Both the position numbers and the translations under genes were made by a program. Of a stretch of 34,083 nt of DNA, positions 16,539 to 23,844 are shown piece by piece. Position 1 is the first letter of the stretch. Every line of letters begins with the position of its first letter. The notes beneath the pieces were generated by a model that had not been told where the DNA came from, did not search any database, and saw only the letters and a list, made by a program, of their open reading frames with translations. This DNA comes from Alphaproteobacteria bacterium (GTDB taxonomy: Bacteria; Pseudomonadota; Alphaproteobacteria; ATCC43930; CGMCC-115725), in NCBI GenBank assembly GCA_019237175.1, contig JAFAHP010000140.1:1-34083 (forward strand). Reading direction: 5' to 3'.

Positions 16539-18773
16539 ATGCCATCTTTACCAACCGTCCTCCTCTGCGCGCTGACCGAGCTGCTGGTGAGCTTGGGCGT
16601 CGGGTTGCCGGTGACGCGCCGGCTGGTTGCCTCTCGCGCGTCTGCGTTCGCCATCGCGCCGATTGTGGGCTGGGCCGTGTTTAACGGGCTGGCGCTTCCG
16701 GTCCTGACGATGCTCGGCTTTACGCGTCCAACGGCGGTCTTCGTTTGTGCTTCTGCCATTGCTGGCGGGATTGCGGCTTTGCGGCGCGGATCCGTTCGCC
16801 AACAGGTAGTAGCCGAAGGAGTAGAGGTCCCGCTCGGACTCGTCACACCCGCAGCAGTGCTGGCGATTGTTCCGATGCTGGCGGTTTGGCCGAAATATGC
16901 GATGGGTGGGGTGCTTCTCAGCGAGGCGATGTTCGACCACAGCAAGGCCGCGATCGTCGACGAGATCGTCCGCCTCGGCCTGCCACCCGGTAATCCTTTC
17001 TTTGGCGATAGCGGGCCTCGCCTCGTCTACTACTATTTGTGGCATTTCAGCGCCGCTATTCCTGCTGCTATGTTTGGCGCCAATGGCTGGGAAGCCGACG
17101 CCGCGCTGACTTGGTTCAGTGCTTTCGCATCGCTGAGCCTGATGATCGGGCTGGCGCGAATGCTTGGCGGTAACAGGACGGTACCGCTTGTCGTCGTGCT
17201 GCTTAGCCTTTCAGCCTCCCTGAGGCCGGCGCTGAGCCTTGTCTTGCCTCGCGGTTTTCGCGATCAGGCACTATCGCAAAATCCCTGGCCGCAGAGTTGG
17301 TTATTTCAAGCGAGCTGGGCGCCGCAGCACGTAATGTCGGCGGGCTGTGTCGTGGCCGCTGTGTTGGTGCTCTGGCGTCTGGCGGTCTCGCGCGATCGGC
17401 TGATGGTGCCGTTGCTGGCCGTTATCGCCGCGGCCGGGTTCGAGAGTTCTGCCTGGGTCGGCGGTGTCATTTTTGGCGCAGCCGCACCGGCAATCACCAT
17501 CGCGTTTTTAACGATGGCCGAGAATAATCGAGCCCGCGTCGACCTAATTCTCGCCACCGCAACGGCGGCCATCCTAGCGCTGGTGATAGCATTTCCGTTT
17601 ACCCGCGAGGAGTTTGCTGCAACGGCGGCGCGGCATGCCGGCATGCCCATCGCCTTTCGCCCGTTCGCGGTGCTGGGGCAAATGGTCCCGGTGCCGATCC
17701 GTCCGTTTCTAAATCTCGCCGGATATTGGCTGGTCTTGCCGGCGATCGAGTTTCCGGCGGTCTTTTTTGCGGGAACCTGGGCGATTGCCGCCGCTGTTGC
17801 CGCGCGGGGCGCCCCCACCCTAACCCTCCCCTCCCCGGGCGTGACCTGGGGATCACGGGGGAGGGAAGGGTGGGGGGACCGACGGCTGGTGACCGCATTG
17901 GCCCTGCTCGCCGGCACCAGCTTTGCGGTCCCGTGGATTTTTGCCAGTACGATCGCCAACAATGACCTCGGTTGGCGCGGCGTGCTGCCCGGCCTGCTGA
18001 TATTGACGGCCTTCGCCGCCGTCGGCCTCGGCCGCTGGCTAGCGGGGTTTTCGATCGGGGGCCATCGGCACGGGCGGCCCCCCTCACCCTTCCCTCTCCC
18101 CCCTAGGGGGGAGAGGGTTGAGAAGGGTCGGCGAGGCGAACCCCCGGAACGCCCGCCCTCGGCGGGCGGCCGTCCGGGGGCTAACCCGGAGCTGGTTGAG
18201 GGGGGTGGTACCCGATGGGGCCTTGTTTTAGTCAACGCACGAGGGTGGGCTTGGGCGAGCTGCGTGGTCTGGGCGCTGGGCCTGTCCGGCGGTTTGCAGG
18301 TCGCGCGCGATAATGTTTCCGGTCTGCCAGCCCGGTCGGCGAGCGTCTTCGCGCAAGCGCCCGCACTCTGGGCGGCGGTGCGCCGGGATACGGGCCCCAG
18401 CGAGCGTGTCGCCAACAATCCGGCGTTCCTCGCCGACAGTGTGCGGTGGCCGGTCAACATTTCCTGGGCGCTGCTGGCCGACCGCCGGTCCTGCTATGCC
18501 GGCTGGAACCTGGCGCGGGCCTTTGCCCCGTTGCCTGAGGAGAAGATCGACGCGACGGATGCGCTGTTCCAGCGGGTCTTTGCCGGCGACGGCACGCGCG
18601 ACGATATCCGCCTGCTGGCGACCGATTTCGACTGCCACGTGGTCGTCCTGACGCCGAGCGACGGCGCCTGGCTTCATGATCCATTCGCAGCCAGCCGTTA
18701 TTTCCGCTTGGTCGAAGAACACGCCGGCAAATGGCGGGTCTATCGAATTGCCGGCGACGCCGGCCGGGAGTGA
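16539..18773 (+). CDS. GT-C-like polytopic membrane protein with repeat-derived insertions
   Basis: A 744-residue integral membrane protein with about 12 hydrophobic segments up to residue 540 and a soluble C-terminal domain of about 150 residues. A large loop after the early helices carries acidic residues: 'LSEAMFDHSKAAIVDEIVRL' and then 'YYYLWHFSAAIPAAMFGANG'. This organisation suits a GT-C glycosyltransferase that uses a polyprenyl-phosphate sugar, but no specific family is recognised. Two regions, about residues 425-447 and 515-560, are Pro/Gly/Arg-rich and come from palindromic repeats translated in frame (see the repeat entries). The second includes 'GANPELVEG', a peptide I associate with translated interspersed repeats. 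The 3' end overlaps the convergent GT2 gene by 34 bases. No clear ribosome-binding site precedes ATG 16539. Confidence 0.7.
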   Translation: MPSLPTVLLCALTELLVSLGVGLPVTRRLVASRASAFAIAPIVGWAVFNGLALPVLTMLGFTRPTAVFVCASAIAGGIAALRRGSVRQQVVAEGVEVPLGLVTPAAVLAIVPMLAVWPKYAMGGVLLSEAMFDHSKAAIVDEIVRLGLPPGNPFFGDSGPRLVYYYLWHFSAAIPAAMFGANGWEADAALTWFSAFASLSLMIGLARMLGGNRTVPLVVVLLSLSASLRPALSLVLPRGFRDQALSQNPWPQSWLFQASWAPQHVMSAGCVVAAVLVLWRLAVSRDRLMVPLLAVIAAAGFESSAWVGGVIFGAAAPAITIAFLTMAENNRARVDLILATATAAILALVIAFPFTREEFAATAARHAGMPIAFRPFAVLGQMVPVPIRPFLNLAGYWLVLPAIEFPAVFFAGTWAIAAAVAARGAPTLTLPSPGVTWGSRGREGWGDRRLVTALALLAGTSFAVPWIFASTIANNDLGWRGVLPGLLILTAFAAVGLGRWLAGFSIGGHRHGRPPSPFPLPPRGERVEKGRRGEPPERPPSAGGRPGANPELVEGGGTRWGLVLVNARGWAWASCVVWALGLSGGLQVARDNVSGLPARSASVFAQAPALWAAVRRDTGPSERVANNPAFLADSVRWPVNISWALLADRRSCYAGWNLARAFAPLPEEKIDATDALFQRVFAGDGTRDDIRLLATDFDCHVVVLTPSDGAWLHDPFAASRYFRLVEEHAGKWRVYRIAGDAGRE
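17811..17877. repeat. Palindromic repeat inside a coding region (unit 1)
   Basis: The left arm CCCCCACCCTAACCCTCCC pairs imperfectly with the right arm GAGGGAAGGGTGGGGGG around a CCCCGGGCGTGACCTGGGG-like centre. It adds about 22 residues ('PTLTLPSPGVTWGSRGREGW') to the membrane protein without breaking the frame. Confidence 0.75.
18081..18128. repeat. Palindromic repeat inside a coding region (unit 2)
   Basis: Hairpin with arms ACCCTTCCCTCTCCCCCCTA and TAGGGGGGAGAGGGTTGAGA plus AGGGT. It resembles unit 1 in its ACCCT/AGGGT arms. It is translated as 'SPFPLPPRGERVEKG'. Confidence 0.75.
18141..18180. repeat. Palindromic repeat inside a coding region (unit 3)
   Basis: CCCCCGGAACGCCCGCC pairs with GGCGGGCGGCCGTCCGGGGG across a short CTC loop. 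It directly follows unit 2 and is followed by a segment translated as 'GANPELVEG'. All three units keep the reading frame open. Confidence 0.7.
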
Positions 18774-19471
18774 GCGCTGCGAGCGGTCGCGACCCGAATA
18801 AAGGCTGCGGCGATCCGCAACGCGGCGCGCAGCGATCCGCGCAGCGATCCTGCGACCTTGGAGGCGCCGCCGCGACGCCGGCGATAGGGCATCGGCACTT
18901 CGAGAATGCGCAATCCGGCGCGTGCCGCCCGCATCTGCATTTCGAGATTCCAGCCATAGGTCATCTCGCGCATGTCCAACGCGTCGAGACAGGCTCGGCG
19001 AATGGCGCGATAGGCGCACATATCGGTGTACCACACGCCATAGAGCAGCTTGGTCCCGAGCCCGGCGGCCCGGCCCGCCAACAGCTGATGCCACTTCATC
19101 GCGCCCGGCTCGCGCGCGCCGCGGCTGCGCGATGCGATCACAAAATCGTATTCGTCGCGGCGGATCGGGTCGACGAGCCGCGCCATCAGGTCGCCGCGGT
19201 CGGCGCCGTCGCCATCCATAAACACGATGATCCCACACGCCAGCGGCACCGCGCCGACCCCGGCCATGCAGGCGCGTCCATAGCCCTTGGCGCCCAACTC
19301 AATCACGCGCGCCCCCGTGGCAGCGGCGACCACGGGGGTGCCGTCGCTGCTGCCGCCGTCGACGACAATGATTTCGCGCACGAGGTCACGCGGGATTTCC
19401 GTCACGACACCTCTGATCGACTGCACCTCGTCGAGTGCCGGAATGACGACGGCGACCGCTAAAGGCTCCAT
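18740..19471 (-). CDS. GT2-family glycosyltransferase, DPM1-like
   Basis: A 243-residue single-domain GT-A glycosyltransferase. 'LAVAVVIPALDEVQSIRGVV' is the nucleotide-binding first strand, 'IIVVDGGSSDGTPVVAA' follows, and the metal-binding acidic motif is 'FMDGDGADRGDL' (Asp86, 88, 91). The protein resembles the dolichol-phosphate-mannose synthase-like subset that loads sugar onto a polyprenyl phosphate. No C-terminal membrane helix is obvious. ATG 19471 overlaps the radical SAM gene by 13 bases; GTG 19492 is an alternative. It is the last gene of the six-gene operon. A polyprenyl-phosphate-sugar maker beside a convergent GT-C-like membrane protein is a sensible donor/acceptor pair, by inference. 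Confidence 0.88.
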   Translation of the reverse strand: MEPLAVAVVIPALDEVQSIRGVVTEIPRDLVREIIVVDGGSSDGTPVVAAATGARVIELGAKGYGRACMAGVGAVPLACGIIVFMDGDGADRGDLMARLVDPIRRDEYDFVIASRSRGAREPGAMKWHQLLAGRAAGLGTKLLYGVWYTDMCAYRAIRRACLDALDMREMTYGWNLEMQMRAARAGLRILEVPMPYRRRRGGASKVAGSLRGSLRAALRIAAAFIRVATARSAHSRPASPAIR

Positions 19472-20541
19472 CGCAATCCGCAATTGCGGCACGGCTGGGC
19501 CGGCGCCTCGCTCACCAATGCGGCGCGAAACTCTCGATACGCCGCGCCATTCCAGATCTCGCGCAAGCTCTCTTGGGTGGCATTGCCCAGCGTATAGGTC
19601 TCATAGCCGCGCGCCGAGAATGGTGCAATGCAGCAGGGTAATGCCCGGCCGTGGGCGGTAAAATACATCAACGACCATGGTCGGCGGCAGGCCGACCATG
19701 GCGCTTTTCCCACGCCGCGCTTCAGGCTAGTGCCGGGCTCGGTAGCGCCCGACGCGTCGATTGTAACGCCAAGCGCCCTGCCGAGCGCTTCAGCCGCGGC
19801 AATCGCCTGATCTTCCTCGCGCCGCGTCCTTTCAAACAGCGACGAATCCGCGCGCGCGAGGCCGCGGCCAAGATCGTCGAAGACAAGGCGTTGAAGATAG
19901 ACCTCGCTGATGCCGATCCGTGCCGCCAGCCGGACAAAGTCCGGGAGCTGCGCGATCGTTTCTTTGAGCCCGGTCAGCCACAACGAGACGCGCGGGGTCG
20001 ATGCGCCGAGTTCTCTTTGCAAGGCGACGAACTCGCTGAGGTTGCGGACGATGCGATCGAAGAAGTCCTTGCCGCGCACCTTGAAAAAGCTTTGGGCCTC
20101 GGCCGCGTCGAGCGATACGCGCAGCTCGTCGAGCCCGGTGGCGATGAGGTCCGCGCGTTTGCGCGGTGCCAACAGCGTGCCGTTGGTGTTGAACAGCACA
20201 TAAACGCCGCGTTCTTTGAGATAGCGGATCATGCGCGGCAGGTTCTTGACGAGCATCGGTTCGCCGACGCCGTGCAGCACGGCGCGCAGCAAACCCGGGA
20301 GCTGGTCGACGATCGAGGTAAAAAGCTGCCAGCTCATATCGGCCGGCGGCTCCAGCGCCTCGAAGGTGCGCGGACAGGTTTCGCACAACAGATTGCAGCG
20401 GTTGGTGACTTCGAGATAGACGCAGACCGGTGGCGCCTCGGCGACAGGCGAGCGCTCCTCGCCGACGGCCTCGAAATAGCGGCGGGCCGCAATCGGCGTC
20501 TCCTGCGGTATCTGCTGCATCGGCGGAGGCTCGCGACTCAT
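19459..20541 (-). CDS. Radical SAM/SPASM-domain protein
   Basis: A 360-residue radical SAM enzyme. The [4Fe-4S] motif CxxxCxxC is Cys49, Cys53 and Cys56 in 'EVTNRCNLLCETCPRTFE'. The barrel includes 'VLHGVGEPMLVKNLPRMIRY' and 'VLFNTNGTLL'. A C-terminal SPASM-type auxiliary cluster region has 'WSACRRPWSL', 'ALPCCIAPF', 'LGNATQESLREIWNGAAYRE' and a final 'PCRNCG'. SPASM enzymes modify peptides, sugars or small molecules; the substrate here is unknown and no small precursor peptide gene lies within the operon. ATG 20541 overlaps the preceding gene's stop by four bases, which fixes the start. Confidence 0.92.
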   Translation of the reverse strand: MSREPPPMQQIPQETPIAARRYFEAVGEERSPVAEAPPVCVYLEVTNRCNLLCETCPRTFEALEPPADMSWQLFTSIVDQLPGLLRAVLHGVGEPMLVKNLPRMIRYLKERGVYVLFNTNGTLLAPRKRADLIATGLDELRVSLDAAEAQSFFKVRGKDFFDRIVRNLSEFVALQRELGASTPRVSLWLTGLKETIAQLPDFVRLAARIGISEVYLQRLVFDDLGRGLARADSSLFERTRREEDQAIAAAEALGRALGVTIDASGATEPGTSLKRGVGKAPWSACRRPWSLMYFTAHGRALPCCIAPFSARGYETYTLGNATQESLREIWNGAAYREFRAALVSEAPAQPCRNCGLRWSL

Positions 20542-21329
20542 CGCACCCCTCCCAGGCCATCACCCATGGCCGCGGCGAGTAAACCCTCAAGGTCAAGCCG
20601 ACCAATGCAATCGGCGGTAGCTGCGGGCGAAAACGGATCGAGACCGTTGACCGGCGGTGAGGTCAATTCGCGGCACAGCCGGTACAACGCCGGGGCGTCG
20701 TCAACATCGTACCACGGATCGAGCTCGACCACGGGCAATCCAAGCGTCCGCGCCCGCGCCCTTGTCTGCGCGGCGACGGCGCTCGTGCTCCACTCGACAC
20801 GTTCGAACAAGTGGCAGTGTGGCGCCTTGATGCCCAGCACGTAATAGCCGCCATCCTCGGCCGGGCCGACGACAACCCGGTCACCGTCTTCGGCGAGGGT
20901 GGCGACCGCTCGCGACAGGAGTGCTGTCGGCAAATTCGGGCTGTCGGAATTCAGCAGGCACACCGCACCATATTGTTGAGCGAACAGCGATTGCGCGGCA
21001 TGCAACAGACATCGGCCGAAGCCCACGATATTGGGCGCGGATACCGCAGTCCCGTCGGCGAGGACGAGGCGCGTGCCGGAGGCCAGCATGCCGTCGAACG
21101 AAGTCTCCGATCCTGCCGGTGCGTATGCGACATAGCCCTCGATCGGCATGTCGCGGGCGGCCCGTGCGATGTTCTCGGTGATGTCGCGCAAAAAACTGGC
21201 GCTGAGCGCCGAGGCCATCGCCGGTGTCAACGGCGGCACCAGCCGGGTTTTGACCTGCCCCGGGACCGGCGCCTTCGCCATTACCGCGATCGCACAGCCG
21301 CCGGCGCGACCCGCCACGCTTTTTGTCAC
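20538..21329 (-). CDS. TIGR04282-type transferase (CofC-like, DUF2064)
   Basis: A 263-residue nucleotidyl/glycosyl-transferase-fold protein. 'CAIAVMAKAPVPGQVKTRLV' near the N-terminus, 'LLNSDSPNLPTALLSRAV', 'VVGPAEDGGYYVLGI' and 'LDPWYDVDDAPALYRL' are hallmarks of the family annotated as 'transferase 1, rSAM/selenodomain-associated' and often labelled as an arsenosugar biosynthesis glycosyltransferase. That label comes from gene neighbourhood, and neither ArsM nor ArsS is seen here. The family resembles CofC guanylyltransferase, so it may activate a phosphorylated substrate. GTG 21329 is chosen because it gives a 4-base GTGA overlap with the molybdoenzyme gene and includes the first strand; an internal ATG would cut that strand. 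Confidence 0.88.
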   Translation of the reverse strand: MTKSVAGRAGGCAIAVMAKAPVPGQVKTRLVPPLTPAMASALSASFLRDITENIARAARDMPIEGYVAYAPAGSETSFDGMLASGTRLVLADGTAVSAPNIVGFGRCLLHAAQSLFAQQYGAVCLLNSDSPNLPTALLSRAVATLAEDGDRVVVGPAEDGGYYVLGIKAPHCHLFERVEWSTSAVAAQTRARARTLGLPVVELDPWYDVDDAPALYRLCRELTSPPVNGLDPFSPAATADCIGRLDLEGLLAAAMGDGLGGVR

Positions 21330-22066
21330 GATCCGCTGAACCAATTGTAGCCACGATCTGCCCAGAACCCGCCGGGATAACGGTTGGTGACATAAATCGT
21401 CGTCACCCATTTGGGGTTCTTGAACCCGAGCTTGGTCGGGATCCGCACCTTGAACGGGTAGCCATATTTGACCGGCAGGATCTCGTCGGCAAATTTGACG
21501 GCCATAATGGTTTGCGGATGCAGCGCGGTTGGCATGTCGATGCTGCCATAATAACCATCTGCGCACTGAAAGCCGACATATTTCGCGGTAAGGTCGGCTC
21601 CGACGCGCTGCAGGAACGCACCGAGCCTCGGGCCGCTCCATTTGCCGATCATGCTCCACCCTTCGACGCAGACATGGCGCGTGATCTGGCTTTCCTGCGG
21701 CAGGGCATAGAGTTGATCGACCGACCATGGCCGCTTGTCGCCGATCAGCCCCGACAATTCGAGGCGATAATCGGCAGCCGTCAACCTCGGAGCATCCTCG
21801 GCGGGGAAGAATGCATTATAGCGAAAATCCTTGACGACATCGGTTTCGGCAAAGGTCGGGGCCAGCCGCCGATCGCTGAACAGAAACATCTGAGCCCGAT
21901 CATTCCACTGCGACATCAGCTTCAAGACCTTTTGCACGCTGTTATGATCGGAAATGTCGCAGCCGGTCAGCAAAGTCAGCGCTCCCAGACCCAATGTCTG
22001 GCGCAAAAAGAGCCGCCGCTCGATGCCGGCCGCACTCGGGGTGGGCTCCAGCAGCACAGGGCTCAT
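21326..22066 (-). CDS. Sulfite-oxidase-family molybdopterin oxidoreductase (MsrP-like)
   Basis: A 246-residue protein with the single Moco domain of the sulfite oxidase family, as in the periplasmic methionine-sulfoxide reductase MsrP/YedY. The probable Mo ligand is Cys133 in 'ITRHVCVEGWSMIGKWSG'; further family landmarks are 'ADYRLELSGLIGDKRPWSVD' and 'LPVKYGYPFKVRIPTKLGFK'. The leader 'ERRLFLRQTLGLGALTLLTG' followed by Cys36 combines a twin-arginine-like motif with a lipobox, so it is probably exported folded and tethered on the periplasmic side. The substrate is not evident. It overlaps the cytochrome b gene (ATGA) and the TIGR04282 gene (GTGA), and the cytochrome is its likely electron partner, in the manner of MsrQ but from a different haem family. 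Confidence 0.9.
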   Translation of the reverse strand: MSPVLLEPTPSAAGIERRLFLRQTLGLGALTLLTGCDISDHNSVQKVLKLMSQWNDRAQMFLFSDRRLAPTFAETDVVKDFRYNAFFPAEDAPRLTAADYRLELSGLIGDKRPWSVDQLYALPQESQITRHVCVEGWSMIGKWSGPRLGAFLQRVGADLTAKYVGFQCADGYYGSIDMPTALHPQTIMAVKFADEILPVKYGYPFKVRIPTKLGFKNPKWVTTIYVTNRYPGGFWADRGYNWFSGS

Positions 22067-22767
22067 CGCCGTTCCTCCTCGAGGGAATGCGGTGCATCCG
22101 ACGCGAGGCCAAAAACCATCGCAACCAGGGTCTTTGGCACCAGTGCCGTCAGCGCCAGATGCACGACGAGAAACGCGACGATCGCCGCCATGCCAAAGAA
22201 GTGAACGATGCGGGCAAATTCGTAGCCGCCGAACAACCAGGTCAATTCCTGCAATTGCACCGGCTTCCAGATTGCAAGACCGGACAGGATCGTGATCAGG
22301 ATTACGGCGAGGACACCCCAGTAGAACACCTTTTGTACGGCGTTGTACTCGCCCAGTTGATGGCTCAGCCGGCCGCGCAATGCTGCAACAAAGTCGCGCC
22401 AAAACGCATCCACCGTGATGGGAAGGAAATCGCGGCGGAAATGCCCCGACACCAAGCCGACGACGATGTAAGCGAGGTAGTTCAGCACCAGCACCCACAT
22501 CGCGGCGAAATGCCACAACAATGCATTCGCCAGACCGTCGTCGTTGCTGACCGCCTCGGTGACGGTGAAATCGCCTCCCAAGGTCCAGTTGTAGGGGAAG
22601 CCCCAATGGATCGGCAGTGCCGGATAATAGTTATAGATGCGCCAGCCGCTGCCGATCATGACGAAAATCGCCAATGCATTGATCCAGTGCATGATCCGCC
22701 GACTTAGCGGATGGAGTTGCACATTGGCCGCCGGCGACGCGGTATGAAATCGGGCTGGAGCGCTCAC
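22063..22767 (-). CDS. Cytochrome b (b561/Ni-Fe hydrogenase b-type)
   Basis: A 234-residue membrane protein with four or five hydrophobic helices. Candidate haem histidines are in 'LHPLSRRIMHWINALAIF' (His19, His27), 'ALLWHFAAMWVLVLNYLAY' and 'ARIVHFFGMAAIVAFLVVHL'. This matches the prokaryotic cytochrome b561 / b-type subunit fold that links the quinone pool to periplasmic oxidoreductases. It probably serves as redox partner of the MsrP-like enzyme encoded next. The GTG start at 22767 is preceded by GGAGG and overlaps the stop of the upstream gene as GTGA; the open frame further upstream is antisense-like noise. Confidence 0.88.
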   Translation of the reverse strand: MSAPARFHTASPAANVQLHPLSRRIMHWINALAIFVMIGSGWRIYNYYPALPIHWGFPYNWTLGGDFTVTEAVSNDDGLANALLWHFAAMWVLVLNYLAYIVVGLVSGHFRRDFLPITVDAFWRDFVAALRGRLSHQLGEYNAVQKVFYWGVLAVILITILSGLAIWKPVQLQELTWLFGGYEFARIVHFFGMAAIVAFLVVHLALTALVPKTLVAMVFGLASDAPHSLEEERR

Positions 22768-23606
22768 GACAAAACCTCCAATCCATCGGCGCGCAGCCGC
22801 TGGTGCGCCAGCGCACCCTGCAGGAATGCAATGAATTTCCCGGTGTTGGGGCTCAGTGAATGCTGCGTCTGGGCGAGCCAATAGACGACCGGAGGATAGC
22901 TTGCCGCTGGTAGGCGTTCGGCAATCATCAATGCGGGATCGGCCGCCACGTCGGTGGCGTAGACGATTGCCAGCGGCACTTTGCCTTGAGCCAAAAGATA
23001 TACGGCGTCGGCGGTGCCGACGACACCGATCGATTTGGCGCTGACCGCCTGCCACAGCCCTAGCGATTGCAACGCCTTTTGACTCGCGGCGCCGGCCGTG
23101 GCCGCCCATGGATCGACGATGGCGATCGGTTGTTTGCCCGCGGCCGCCGCCAAGCTTCCGGCGGCTGGAGACCCGGTGCCGGCGGCGCCCGCGCTGCCGG
23201 CAAGTGCGGCAACGACGAGCTGGTTGCGCCACACGCGTTCCAGTGTGCCGGGGCTGATCAACCCGCGCTTCGCCGCGGTGCCGGCGTTCGCCTCGCCTTC
23301 GCCGATCAGCACGTCAGCGCGCGCATGATGCGCGATCTGTTCGAGCAGCACCGCGGTCGGCGAGGCAAACACCCGAACATGGATGCCGGTCTCAGAACGC
23401 CACAAGGCGGCCACATCGGTGATCGCGTACGACAATGTCGGCTCGCAGAACACGACGACATCTGGCGCCACCGGGTAGTCGGCGTGTGCCGGGACGGCGG
23501 CCAGTAAGATAATCGGCAGCAACCACCCAATCGCGGCGGCGCGGCGGTTGTGGAGGATCGACCTGACACCCAGTCTTCCGCCGGAAGATCTCGCCATGTT
23601 CGGCAT
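22764..23606 (-). CDS. ModA-like periplasmic solute-binding protein
   Basis: A 280-residue exported protein. The signal peptide 'AAIGWLLPIILLAAVPAHA' ends near residue 42. The mature part starts 'DYPVAPDVVVFCEPTLSYAI' and contains 'VRVFASPTAVLLEQIAHHAR' and 'ADVLIGEGEANAGTAAKRGL', which parallel the oxyanion-binding loops of molybdate-binding ModA. Later segments 'GVVGTADAVYLLAQGKVPLA' and 'IVYATDVAADPALMI' also fit the type II binding-protein fold. No permease or ATPase gene accompanies it, so classical import is not supported. ATG 23606 follows 'agaggg'; it is the first gene of the operon. A partner or ligand-delivery role for the molybdoenzyme is possible but unproven. Confidence 0.82.
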   Translation of the reverse strand: MPNMARSSGGRLGVRSILHNRRAAAIGWLLPIILLAAVPAHADYPVAPDVVVFCEPTLSYAITDVAALWRSETGIHVRVFASPTAVLLEQIAHHARADVLIGEGEANAGTAAKRGLISPGTLERVWRNQLVVAALAGSAGAAGTGSPAAGSLAAAAGKQPIAIVDPWAATAGAASQKALQSLGLWQAVSAKSIGVVGTADAVYLLAQGKVPLAIVYATDVAADPALMIAERLPAASYPPVVYWLAQTQHSLSPNTGKFIAFLQGALAHQRLRADGLEVLS

Positions 23607-23674
23607 TGCCCTCTTGGCTTCCCTGTTCCGGGATATGCTTGAACTTTCCGGCGGGGTCACGAGCGAATTCGATC

Positions 23675-23696
23675 GCGACAAATTGGCGACAAATCG
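23675..23696. promoter_or_regulatory. Tandem 11-base direct repeat upstream of the six-gene operon
   Basis: GCGACAAATTG is followed immediately by GCGACAAATCG, starting 69 bases upstream of the ATG at 23606. On the operon's strand it reads CGATTTGTCGCCAATTTGTC GC. The one-helical-turn spacing suits a regulator binding two half-sites. A loose resemblance to RegA/RegR-type redox regulator boxes (GCGRC...GNCG) is noted but not relied on. Confidence 0.4.
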
Positions 23697-23844
23697 CGGT
23701 TAGGGAAGTTCCGGTCACGACAATGTGACGCTTGTCGGTGAGGCGGTCGGGCCACGGGGACTGTATCCCAGGAGCCTCGCTCCGAGGTGACGGCGATGTC
23801 CGCACCCCTGATTGGGCAAACCGAGGCGATGCCGATAGCGCGAA

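Noticed and set aside
18081-18180. Frameshift or pseudogene in the GT-C-like gene
   Set aside because: The repeats look intrusive, but the frame stays open to a sensible soluble C-terminal domain, so the gene is treated as intact.
18740-21329. Arsenosugar biosynthesis cluster
   Set aside because: The TIGR04282 name suggests it, but no ArsM methyltransferase is seen and the radical SAM protein has a SPASM-type C-terminus, unlike ArsS as I know it.
21330-21728. Upstream extension of the TIGR04282 frame
   Set aside because: It lies within the MsrP-like coding region; GTG 21329 coincides with that gene's stop and the family N-terminus begins there.
22768-23232. Upstream extension of the cytochrome b frame
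   Set aside because: It overlaps the binding-protein gene in another frame. The GTG at 22767 has GGAGG and a GTGA overlap, and the extension has no membrane or haem features.
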